NCBI GenBank assembly: GCA_022750435.1
Contig: JAKIVS010000008.1
Coordinates: forward strand, 1-64,000
Direction of reading: 5' to 3'
Origin: Thermoplasmata archaeon
Lineage (GTDB): Archaea; Thermoplasmatota; Thermoplasmata; Lutacidiplasmatales; UBA184
Length of the DNA stretch: 64,000 nt
Below, in pieces: positions 8,838-16,685 of this stretch. The position numbers and the translations under genes are program-made. The stretch's first letter is position 1, and the number at the start of each line of letters is the position of its first letter. The notes under the pieces are model-generated. The model had not been told where the DNA came from, did no database searches, and saw nothing but the letters and a program-made list of their open reading frames with translations.

Positions 8838-11273
8838 TTAACCCTGCGTGGCGAGGGCGGCGAGCTTCTCCTCGAGAGCGCGGAGCTGACCGGTGAGGTC
8901 GCCGCGGAGTTCCAAGATCCCGGCCTCCCGCGCTCCCGCGAACCATTCGCGCGCGGCCGCCGGGTCCTTCCGGGCCACGGCGAGTCCACCGAGCCGCAAC
9001 TGCATCTCGGCGATCTCCGGGCCGAGCCCGAGGTCGCGGGCGAGCTTCAGCGCCTCCGCGTACGCCGAGGCGGCGTCGTCGAACTTCTCCTCGACCTCCG
9101 CGATCATCCCGCGGGCCATGGTCGCTTGCTGGTCGGCGAGCTGATCCCCGAGCGGCGCCAGTTGGGCCACCGCGCGGTCCAGGGAGGTCCGGGCGGCCGG
9201 GACGTTCTTCAGCTCGGCCTGGAACTGGGCCATGTTGAGGTGGCAGTAGCCGATCCAGATCCGGGAGCGGCTCCGCTCGGCCGCCTCGATCGCTTCGCCC
9301 ATGTCCCGGACGGCCTCCTTCATTCGCCCGCCGTTGTGGGAGAGGAGGGCGCGGTTCATCAGCACCCGTGCGCGCGCCGAGTGATTGTGCGTCTGGGCGA
9401 AGACGTCGACCGCCTGGTCGTACAGCTCGGTCGCTTCGGTGAGCCTTCCCGCGCCGCGGACGACGAGGGTATTCGCCAGATCGATCAGCGCGTGGCCCCG
9501 TTCGGTCGCGGAGCCGGATTTCTCGGCGAGCCGGATCGCCTCGCGCTGATGCCCCTCGGCCTCATCGAGGTCGCCCAACCGCCAGCAGTCGACGCCGAGG
9601 ACCCGATGGGCCACGAGGAGCCCGCGGTCGTTCTTCAACCGCTCCATCAGCTGGAACGCCTCGGTGGCGAGCTCCCGCGAGGAGCCGTAGCGGCTCAGGT
9701 CGGAGCGGGTCCGCGCGAGCCCCAGGAGGGCGAGGGCGAGCTCCGCCTCCCGCGCCGGGTCGGATCGGGCCCGCGTGACGGCATCGAGGAGCAGCTCCTC
9801 GGACCGTCGCAGGTCCCCGAACTCGCAGAGGACCCCGCCGAGCTCGATCAACATTCGGACCTCGAGCGGGCTGTCCCGCGGGACCAGCCGACGCGCACTC
9901 TCGAGGGCGCGTTCCAAGTGGACGATGGCCGAGTCGAACGCGAACGCCGCCGACGCGAGGTCGGCGGCCCTCCGGTTGTATTCCACGGCCCGGGAGTCGT
10001 CGTGGCCGAGGTACGATTGGCGGGCAAGCTCGAAGATCGCGGACGGCGTGCCGGTCCGCTCCTCGAGGGCGATCGCGGCCTTCCGGTGGAGGATCCTCCG
10101 CCGGGTCTCGGTCAGCTCGGCGTACACGTCCGCGCGGGCCCGCTCGCTGACGAATTCGTACACCTCGCCGCCCTTCTCGCGGAGGAGTCCCCCTTGCACG
10201 AGCCGGTCGAGGCTCTCGCTGAGCCGCTCCTCCTCCTGGGCCGACGCCTGCACGAGGGTGGTGAAATCGAACTCCTTGCCGAGGACGGCGGCGTGCACGA
10301 GCACGCGACGCTCCCCCTCGGCGAGCGCGTCGATCCGCGCCTTCAGCACGGCGTCGAAGTCCGCCCCGGCGCCGCCGCTGGGGGCATTCGGGCTCCCGAA
10401 CCCCATCGAGGCGCGGACCAGGTGTTCGACGAACAGCGGGTTCCCTTCGGTCTGCGTGAACCAGCGCATGACCGCGTCCCGGCCGGGGTCCCGTCCGTTC
10501 AGGATCCACCGGACGAACTGAGCCACGTCCGGCTCGGCCATCGCCCGCAGGGAGATCCGCGTCGTCTCCGGCGCATCGACGAGGTGCTCCAGGGCGGCCT
10601 GAGAACGGGCCGGGGCGGTGGAGAGGGGGAGAGTCGTACCGACGACGAGCACGCGGCTCTCGAGGGTGACGGGCCCGAACTGCTGGAGGAATTCCAGCGA
10701 CGAATCGTCCGCGAAGGCGAGGTCATCGAGGGCGACGAGCAGCGGCTGATCCTCCCCCAGCTGGAGGAGGAAGTCGGTGAGCTGGGCGTGCAACGCGGCG
10801 CGGTTCGCCTGCACCCGCTCGACCGGGTTCTCGAGCCGGCTGAGGAGACGGTTCGCCTCCTCGGCCTCCCGTCGATCCTCGCGGCCGGCCGAGGTGGCCG
10901 GGCCGTCCTCCAGGGGAGAGGCCCCGAACGGGGCGAGGAACATCGGGAGGACGGAGTCGGTCCCGAGCTCGGCGTCGGGCTCGACCGGTCGGACGTCGCC
11001 CGCGGAGCGGACGACGTCCCCCAGGAGCGCGAACGGCTGCGGAAGGTCCGTCGGGAGGGCCCGTCCCCGTACGACCGCGTAGCCAAGGCTCTCCGCGGTC
11101 CGCTCGAGGTTGCGGAGCATCGCGGACTTGCCGACGCCCCCTTCGCCGACGAGGACGACCAGGCCGCCTTGGCCGTCCCGGGCCGCCTGCAGACGGCGGT
11201 GGAGCGACTCGACGGTGTCGGTACGTCCGAAGATCGGCGCCGCCACTTCGGGCGGTTTCGCATCGGAGGCCAC
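8838..11273 (-). CDS. AAA-type ATPase with C-terminal TPR array
   Basis: An 811-residue signalling-type ATPase. Residues 43-50 are a Walker A motif GEGGVGKS, and LLVALDDLAFADD (about residue 178) is Walker B. A winged-helix-like segment at about 330-420 (ALAEGERRVLVHAAVLGKEF) follows, and then about ten degenerate TPR helices to the end. This is the layout of MalT/LuxR-type STAND or orc-like regulators, but no C-terminal DNA-binding domain is visible. The start is a GTG at 11273, nine bases after the stop of the paralogous TPR gene, so the two form an operon. The central and C-terminal parts are homologous to that neighbour. Confidence 0.78.
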   Translation of the reverse strand: MASDAKPPEVAAPIFGRTDTVESLHRRLQAARDGQGGLVVLVGEGGVGKSAMLRNLERTAESLGYAVVRGRALPTDLPQPFALLGDVVRSAGDVRPVEPDAELGTDSVLPMFLAPFGASPLEDGPATSAGREDRREAEEANRLLSRLENPVERVQANRAALHAQLTDFLLQLGEDQPLLVALDDLAFADDSSLEFLQQFGPVTLESRVLVVGTTLPLSTAPARSQAALEHLVDAPETTRISLRAMAEPDVAQFVRWILNGRDPGRDAVMRWFTQTEGNPLFVEHLVRASMGFGSPNAPSGGAGADFDAVLKARIDALAEGERRVLVHAAVLGKEFDFTTLVQASAQEEERLSESLDRLVQGGLLREKGGEVYEFVSERARADVYAELTETRRRILHRKAAIALEERTGTPSAIFELARQSYLGHDDSRAVEYNRRAADLASAAFAFDSAIVHLERALESARRLVPRDSPLEVRMLIELGGVLCEFGDLRRSEELLLDAVTRARSDPAREAELALALLGLARTRSDLSRYGSSRELATEAFQLMERLKNDRGLLVAHRVLGVDCWRLGDLDEAEGHQREAIRLAEKSGSATERGHALIDLANTLVVRGAGRLTEATELYDQAVDVFAQTHNHSARARVLMNRALLSHNGGRMKEAVRDMGEAIEAAERSRSRIWIGYCHLNMAQFQAELKNVPAARTSLDRAVAQLAPLGDQLADQQATMARGMIAEVEEKFDDAASAYAEALKLARDLGLGPEIAEMQLRLGGLAVARKDPAAAREWFAGAREAGILELRGDLTGQLRALEEKLAALATQG

Positions 11274-11282
11274 GAACGGTAT

Positions 11283-12881
11283 CTAGGCCGAGTCGGGGTT
11301 AATATCGCTCTCGGACGAGCGCGCGGCCGCTCCGGTCGACGTCTCCGCGGCTGTCAGCTGGCGCCCGAGTTCCTGGAACGGCTTCGTGAGGCTCGGCTTG
11401 AGTCCCGGGAGGTCGCTCTTCTTCGCCACCTCGTAGGCCGCGCGTGCGCCGGGGAAGTCCCGGGTCTTGTACAGGAGCCGGGCGAGATGGAACTGGCTCT
11501 CGGCCGCCTCGGGGGTGAGCTCAAGCCGCACGGCGTTCTCGATGGCGCGCCGGTAGGCCGTCTCGGCTTCTTCCCACTGGGCCCGGCGTTCGTGGATGAG
11601 GCCCGCGTTCATCGCGACCTGCTGATTTCCGAGCGGGTCGGAGGCGCGCTCCAGGAGGCGTCCCGCCTGCTGATTCTCCCACTCCGCCGCCTCGAGCTGC
11701 CCGAGCGCGAGATGCATCTCGACGCCGGCGAACAGGGCCCATCCGGCGAGCCGGAGCTCGTGCGCCCGCTCGGCATACTCGCGGGCCCGGACCAGCTGCT
11801 CGAGGCCGCCGGCCGGGTCGACCTCCCCGAGCGTGATGCCGAGGTTGAGGTGCGCCCGGGCGACCTCGACCCAGTCCCCGACCTCGACGAGATGGTCGAT
11901 CGCCCGCTCGTACCACGTGATGGCGTCCTCCCGAACGTTCGGGCCGAGCATGCTGAACGAGTTGCCGATGTCGGTGCAGAGCCGACCGAGCACGCGCGGG
12001 TCGCTCGACCGTTGGAGGACGTCGAGGGCGGCCATCTCCTCCTCGAGCGCCTCGAGGTACTTTCCGGAGTGGAAGGCGATCCTCCCGAGGGTCCGATGAA
12101 CCGAGGCGACCCCCGGGAGATCCCCGAGGCTCGAGAACATGTCGAGGGCCTGACGGGCTCCGCGCTGCGCCACCGGGACCTCCCGGTTCTCGCGGGCGAC
12201 CTCGGCCCGGGCGAGGACCAACCGTGCCTTCGTCCGGGAGGGTCGCGATCCGACGAGGTCGAGCCCCTCCCGGTAGAGGCGGTCCGCCGCCCGGGTGTCG
12301 CCCATCGCGTAGTACACGTTGCCGAGGCGCTCGGCGAGGTCGGCCTCGTCGACCCGGTGGTCGCCGTCGAGAGACTTCAGGTCGATGCGTGCCCGCTCGA
12401 GGTGGTGGGCCGCCTCTTCCGGGTCGCCGGCCAGCTCCGCGATGTCCGCCGCGCGCCGGTTGAACTCGTACGACTTCGCGGGGACCTTCCCGAGGAAGTA
12501 GTGGCGGCCGAGCTCGGAGAGGATCTCGTCCGGGGTCTCCGGGTGGAGCCGCTCCATCGCCTCCGCGATCTTGCGGTGGAGGACGCGCAACCGGCTGGCG
12601 GTGAGCGATTGGTAGACCTGCGTCCGAACCTCATCGAGGGCGAAGCCGAACCGCTCGCCCCCGCTCCGCTCCCGCAGGATCCCCAGGTGCACCAACCGTT
12701 CGGCATCCTCGGCCAGGGCCTCTTCGTCGGCCTCCATTGCGGCGACCAATAGGGCAAAATCGAACTCCCGGCCGATGGCGCTCGCGTACGCGAGGATCCG
12801 CCGCTGCTCCGGTCCCAGCTGGTCGAGCACGGCGAACCGTGCGTCCCCGTCGGTCCGGGCATCCACGCTCGCGGGGGACAT
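11283..12881 (-). CDS. TPR protein, paralogue lacking the ATPase domain
   Basis: A 532-residue protein that aligns with residues about 320-811 of the downstream AAA-TPR protein. The segment QLGPEQRRILAYASAIGREFDF matches ALAEGERRVLVHAAVLGKEFDF there, VRTQVYQSLTASRLRVLHRK matches the corresponding ADVYAELTETRRRILHRK segment, and a TPR array with LGNVYYAMGDTRAAD-like repeats follows. No P-loop is present. The ATG at 12881 is preceded by a TAAAT-containing box about 30 bases upstream. Likely role: a regulatory or scaffold partner of the ATPase. The acidic C-terminus contains no recognisable domain. Confidence 0.75.
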   Translation of the reverse strand: MSPASVDARTDGDARFAVLDQLGPEQRRILAYASAIGREFDFALLVAAMEADEEALAEDAERLVHLGILRERSGGERFGFALDEVRTQVYQSLTASRLRVLHRKIAEAMERLHPETPDEILSELGRHYFLGKVPAKSYEFNRRAADIAELAGDPEEAAHHLERARIDLKSLDGDHRVDEADLAERLGNVYYAMGDTRAADRLYREGLDLVGSRPSRTKARLVLARAEVARENREVPVAQRGARQALDMFSSLGDLPGVASVHRTLGRIAFHSGKYLEALEEEMAALDVLQRSSDPRVLGRLCTDIGNSFSMLGPNVREDAITWYERAIDHLVEVGDWVEVARAHLNLGITLGEVDPAGGLEQLVRAREYAERAHELRLAGWALFAGVEMHLALGQLEAAEWENQQAGRLLERASDPLGNQQVAMNAGLIHERRAQWEEAETAYRRAIENAVRLELTPEAAESQFHLARLLYKTRDFPGARAAYEVAKKSDLPGLKPSLTKPFQELGRQLTAAETSTGAAARSSESDINPDSA

Positions 12882-12943
12882 TGGCCCTCGGAACGAGCGT
12901 GGGTCGGCGCTAAATGGGTTCGGTCCGGGGGGCCGTCGGTGGA

Positions 12944-13216
12944 ATGCAGGATCGAATTCGCCCTCCGACGTGCCCGGCCGTCGACGTCGGTGGCTCCTGC
13001 GAACTCGTCGGGGCGGTCCCGGCAATCGTGGTCGGCGACCGGCGGCTCGTCGCGGTCGGGACGTTCCGGACCATCGTCGCCGGGCTCCTGGCGCGCGGCC
13101 AGTGGTTCCGCTCGGGGAGACGGGTCACCATCGAGCACTCGACCGAAGCGGTCGGGCGCGGTGACTCCTCGTGGGTCCGAGGGCCGGCACCCCCGAGCCG
13201 GCGGCCCACTCCGTAA
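12944..13216 (+). CDS. small hypothetical protein
   Basis: A 90-residue frame in the 369-base gap between the TPR gene and the next small membrane gene. The central part (CPAVDVGGSCELVG, then VPAIVVGDRRLVAVGTFRTIVAGLL) reads like a beta-rich small domain with two cysteines. The last 20 residues are Pro/Arg-rich and unconvincing. The ATG at 12944 lies about 31 bases after the same AT-rich box (about 12909-12917) that is about 30 bases from the divergent TPR gene start, so one box could serve both directions. I do not recognise the family. Confidence 0.35.
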   Translation: MQDRIRPPTCPAVDVGGSCELVGAVPAIVVGDRRLVAVGTFRTIVAGLLARGQWFRSGRRVTIEHSTEAVGRGDSSWVRGPAPPSRRPTP

Positions 13217-13250
13217 GGGTTAAACCGCGAGCCGGGTGGAACGCCTCGAG

Positions 13251-13496
13251 ATGCCGGAGGAACGGTCGACGTCGACGATGCCGACCGCCCGGTCGGTCTC
13301 GTTCTTCGCCTTCGCCGCGCTCGTCGTCCTGGCGATCGCCTTCTACCTCTGGTGGGGACTCTCCTTCGGGGTCTGGGTCGACAACGGAGTCTACGCGATC
13401 GTGATCGTCCTCCTGCTGTTCGGCCTCGCCGGGATGTGGCTGGTCCTGCCCAACCCGCCGGTCGTCGTTCCCGACGACAAGGCGAAGTCCGCCTGA
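13251..13496 (+). CDS. small two-helix membrane protein
   Basis: An 81-residue protein with a short hydrophilic N-terminus, two hydrophobic helices (SVSFFAFAALVVLAIAFYLW and YAIVIVLLLFGLAGMWLVL) and a short charged tail. A GTTAAAC box at about 13219-13225 lies about 28 bases before the ATG at 13251. This favours that start over an in-frame GTG at 13236. No family is recognised. It lies tail to tail with proS. Confidence 0.6.
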   Translation: MPEERSTSTMPTARSVSFFAFAALVVLAIAFYLWWGLSFGVWVDNGVYAIVIVLLLFGLAGMWLVLPNPPVVVPDDKAKSA

Positions 13497-13512
13497 CGTC
13501 GGCCGGGCGGAC

Positions 13513-14937
13513 TCAGAGCGGCTGGCCCGCGAGGGCCCAGCGGCTGTTCGCCGCGCCGCAGCCGATGCATCCCCCCGGCGCGCCCGGGTCGATCGGGAGG
13601 GGCCCCTCGGGGGTCCCGAGGAGCGCGCCGTCGATCGCTTCCTCCACTCGGTGGCCGCAGGCTTCCGTCCCGCACCACGCGAGAAGGCGGACCGTCGTGC
13701 TGTCCTTCAACTCGTCGAGCCGGTGGGCGACGGAGAACGAACTGGCGAACGCCGCGTGGGCCTTCTCCCGGAGACGGCGGTCGTAGTCGGCGAGCGCCCC
13801 CACGATCGCGTCGTCCAGGTTCTCGGGCCCGACGGAGCGCTTCTCCCCGAGGCGGTCCGCCACGGTGACGGTCCCCTGGGCCGCCTCTCTCCGCCCGATT
13901 TCGAGCCGGACCGGCACGCCGTGCGTCTCCCAGCGGTAGTACTTCGCGCCCGGTCGCTCCTCGGAGTCGTCGACGTGGACCCGGAGCCCCCGCGCCAGGA
14001 GCCGCTCGGCGAGTCGCGCCGCGTAGTCGGCGACCCCGGCCGCACCGTCCCCGGAGAGGATCGGGACGACCACGATCTGGTAGGGGGCGAGCGAGGAAGG
14101 GAAGACGACTCCCTTCGCGTCGCCGTGCACGCTGACGACCGCGCCGACGAGCCGCTCGGAGAGGCCGAACGTCGTCTGGTGGACGAGTTTCGAGCTTCCG
14201 TCCGGCGCCTCGTAGTGGATCCCGTACGGGCCGGAGAAGTTCTCCCGGTAGTGGTGGATGCTGCCGATCTGGAGCGTGCGGGCGCCGCCGACGGGGATGT
14301 CGAGCGCGATCGAGTAGAACGCGCCCGGGAACTTGTCCCACTCGGGCCGTCGGATGGCCACGAACGGGAGCACGAACGCCTCCGCCATGGCGCCGAACGC
14401 CGACAGGTTCGAGCCGACGCGCGCGGTCGCCGCCGCCTCGTCGACCTGGCAGGTGTGCTCCTCGAAGAAGTGGATCTCGCGGACCCGGAGGAACGGGCGC
14501 GTCGTCTTGGTCTCGTACCGGAAGGTGTTGACGATCTGGTAGACGTTGAGCGGGAGGTCCTTGTGCGACCGGATCCAGAGGGCGAAGACCGGGTACATCG
14601 CGGTCTCGCTCGTCGGCCGTAGGACGAGCGGCACGTCGAGGTCGGTGGCGCCGCCCTTGGTGACCCAGTACACCTGCGCGTCGAACCCTTTGATGTGTTC
14701 CTTCTCCTTCTGGAACTCCGTCTGCGGGATGAGGGTGGGGAACTCGACCGGGACCGACCGGGTTTTCTCGATCTCGCGGATCATCACCGCGTCGAGCTGC
14801 CGCCGCGCCTGGAAGCCGTACGGCGTCCAGACGTTCATCCCCTTCACCGGGTAGCGCTTGTCCGTCAGCTCCGCCGCGTCGAGGACCTCGAGGTACCAGT
14901 CGATGAACTTGGAGGTCTTGTCCGGGAAGGTCGGCAT
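13513..14937 (-). CDS. proS: prolyl-tRNA synthetase, archaeal/eukaryotic type
   Basis: A 474-residue class IIa synthetase that charges tRNA-Pro. Motif 2 is seen in LVLRPTSETAMYPVFA and the following VNTFRYETKTTRPFLRVREI stretch. QIGSIHHYRENFSGPYGIHY lies in the active-site region, and the anticodon-binding domain begins near LAPYQIVVVPIL. The C-terminal zinc-binding subdomain characteristic of the archaeal form is visible as CGTEACG and GGCIGCGAAN. The length matches the family. A CCTTATGG box at about 14963-14970 is about 29 bases upstream of the ATG on this strand, supporting the start at 14937. Confidence 0.94.
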   Translation of the reverse strand: MPTFPDKTSKFIDWYLEVLDAAELTDKRYPVKGMNVWTPYGFQARRQLDAVMIREIEKTRSVPVEFPTLIPQTEFQKEKEHIKGFDAQVYWVTKGGATDLDVPLVLRPTSETAMYPVFALWIRSHKDLPLNVYQIVNTFRYETKTTRPFLRVREIHFFEEHTCQVDEAAATARVGSNLSAFGAMAEAFVLPFVAIRRPEWDKFPGAFYSIALDIPVGGARTLQIGSIHHYRENFSGPYGIHYEAPDGSSKLVHQTTFGLSERLVGAVVSVHGDAKGVVFPSSLAPYQIVVVPILSGDGAAGVADYAARLAERLLARGLRVHVDDSEERPGAKYYRWETHGVPVRLEIGRREAAQGTVTVADRLGEKRSVGPENLDDAIVGALADYDRRLREKAHAAFASSFSVAHRLDELKDSTTVRLLAWCGTEACGHRVEEAIDGALLGTPEGPLPIDPGAPGGCIGCGAANSRWALAGQPL

Positions 14938-15008
14938 CGGTCGGGGAGGGGAGACCCTCCCGCCATAAGGGTGGTGGGGGGGCCAGGGCCCGGGCTTTGC
15001 CCGACGTC

Positions 15009-16442
15009 CTACGGGTCCGACGCGAGCGCTTCGAGGACCGGCAACAGGTCCGGGTCGTCGATGTCCCGGACGAGCTCGAGGACGTGAAACCCGTTCGCCG
15101 CGAGAAGGGTTTCCTGCTGATGCCCGGGGCGGAAGTCGAGCCGGGAGGTCAGTACCGTCAACGACGAGGCGTGCGTGCGGTGGTCGAGCCGCCGCGTCGC
15201 CCACCCGCCGGAACGCGACCAGAAATGCGGGTTCGGCTCCGCCGACGGGTCGCGAGCATCGAGTCGAAGTTCGACGGACCTCGACCCACCGGCCGTGCGA
15301 ATCGTCACGATGGCCGACCGAGGACCCCCGGTCTCTGTCCCCTCAATGGGAAGGGAGATCGAAAGGGGCGTTCGCGGCGCGTCCGGGGGCGAGCGCCGTC
15401 CGGTTCCCACGGGCGGGCGGACCGAGACGCGCTGCGCGGAGGTTCGTTCGGACGGCGTTGGGGCCAGGGTCCGCTCGAGAAGGGCGGCGATCCGCCCGGC
15501 CTCGCTCGATCCGGAGACCGGCCATTCCCCGAGCGGGCCGGGTCCACTGAGCGCCAGGGCGATGGACACGAGGTCTCGACCCCACGAGCTTCGGGTCCGA
15601 ACGGTTCCCGTGACGGTAGGCCCGGGGCGCGCCTCGCGGACGATCGTGCGAAGGATGCGGGTCCCGTCCCGGAAGGCGCGGAGCTTCGCTTCGCCCAGTC
15701 GTTCGTGGTACGAGACGGGGATCTGATGGACGGAGTAGCCCCGGCGGATCGATTTGAGAACGAGTTCCGCCTCGATGGCGAAGCTCGTGTCGTCCAGCTG
15801 CAGCTCGAGGAACCGCGGCGTTGAGACTCCCCAGAAGCCACTGCAGAGGTCCAGGATCGGGCGATGGCTGAGGACGCTCGCGGCGTAGCTCAGGGAGAGA
15901 TTGCCGACGCGGTGAACCAGGTCGGTCAGGTCGGCTGGTGGACCCCAGGCCCGTCGTCGCACGCCCACGACGAGGTCGGCGCCGTGCGCGAGGAGTTCGA
16001 CGGCGGGGAGGATGCGGTCCGGCGGGTACGTGGCGTCCGCGTCGAGAACAACGACGTGGGGGATCCCGCGCCGGTGCACCCAGGCGATCGCCTCGAGCAT
16101 CGCCCCGCCCTTGCCGCGACTCGTCTGCGACAGAACGGGCACATCCCACTCGCGCGCCACCGCGAGCGTCCCGTCGATCGAACCCCCGTCGATGATCAGC
16201 GGCTGCAGCCTCCGACCGGCGTCGTGGAATCGTTCGGCCGGCAGATCGCTCAGGGTGCGCGCAAGTCCCGCCTCCTCGTTGAGGGTCGGGAGCAGCACGA
16301 CGGCGAAGACGTCCCGGAACCGGCGGAGGTCGATCCCGTCCGCAAGTCCGGGGGCTCCCACCGGGTCGTCGGAACGGGGCGTCGGCGGCGTTCCCGCCCC
16401 GTGAGGCACTGATCCCATCGGTGTGCCTGCCACCCGTTCCAC
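15009..16442 (-). CDS. family 2 glycosyltransferase with extra C-terminal domain
   Basis: Residues about 45-260 form a GT-A glycosyltransferase like dolichol-phosphate sugar synthases: VVLLPTLNEEAGLARTL, LIIDGGSIDGTLAVA, the DADATYPPDRI metal-binding motif, and the later GFWGVSTPRFLELQL acceptor region. It probably transfers a sugar from a nucleotide donor to a lipid carrier or surface glycan. Residues about 300-477 have no domain I can name and include an arginine-rich beta-like stretch. The GTG at 16442 is about 26 bases from an AATAAAG box at 16467-16473 and is favoured, and an ATG at 16418 is the alternative. Confidence 0.75.
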   Translation of the reverse strand: MERVAGTPMGSVPHGAGTPPTPRSDDPVGAPGLADGIDLRRFRDVFAVVLLPTLNEEAGLARTLSDLPAERFHDAGRRLQPLIIDGGSIDGTLAVAREWDVPVLSQTSRGKGGAMLEAIAWVHRRGIPHVVVLDADATYPPDRILPAVELLAHGADLVVGVRRRAWGPPADLTDLVHRVGNLSLSYAASVLSHRPILDLCSGFWGVSTPRFLELQLDDTSFAIEAELVLKSIRRGYSVHQIPVSYHERLGEAKLRAFRDGTRILRTIVREARPGPTVTGTVRTRSSWGRDLVSIALALSGPGPLGEWPVSGSSEAGRIAALLERTLAPTPSERTSAQRVSVRPPVGTGRRSPPDAPRTPLSISLPIEGTETGGPRSAIVTIRTAGGSRSVELRLDARDPSAEPNPHFWSRSGGWATRRLDHRTHASSLTVLTSRLDFRPGHQQETLLAANGFHVLELVRDIDDPDLLPVLEALASDP

Positions 16443-16624
16443 CGGTGGACACGGCGCCGCCGGGAGAATAAAGGCCTGCTGACCTGGATTACAGTGACGT
16501 GACCTGCCTCGCGGCGTGCCGTCTCGCTTCGGGTGGACGGCGGCCGTGAGGGGCATTCGGACACCCCCCCCGGCACCACCCGGTGACGGGTCAGTGCGCG
16601 TTCGAGCCGGGGGAGTCGGCCCCC

Positions 16625-16640
16625 GTCAACGCCGGTTGAC
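16625..16640. promoter_or_regulatory. palindrome GTCAAC-N4-GTTGAC upstream of permease promoter
   Basis: A perfect 6+6 base inverted repeat with a four-base spacer (GTCAACGCCGGTTGAC). It ends seven bases before a TACATAT box (16647-16653), which is itself about 36 bases before the permease ATG. The same arms recur at 30506, 32063 and 35340. The placement directly upstream of the BRE/TATA region suits an activator or regulator site. Confidence 0.6.
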
Positions 16641-16685
16641 GGCCCGTACATATCGCGTCACACGCGTCCGAACGTTGGACGCATC

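Noticed and set aside
93-13025. Many long open frames opposite or out of phase with the annotated genes, rich in Arg, Pro and Gly
   Set aside because: They mirror annotated genes, lack recognisable domains and reflect the scarcity of stop codons in GC-rich DNA. The same applies throughout the window.
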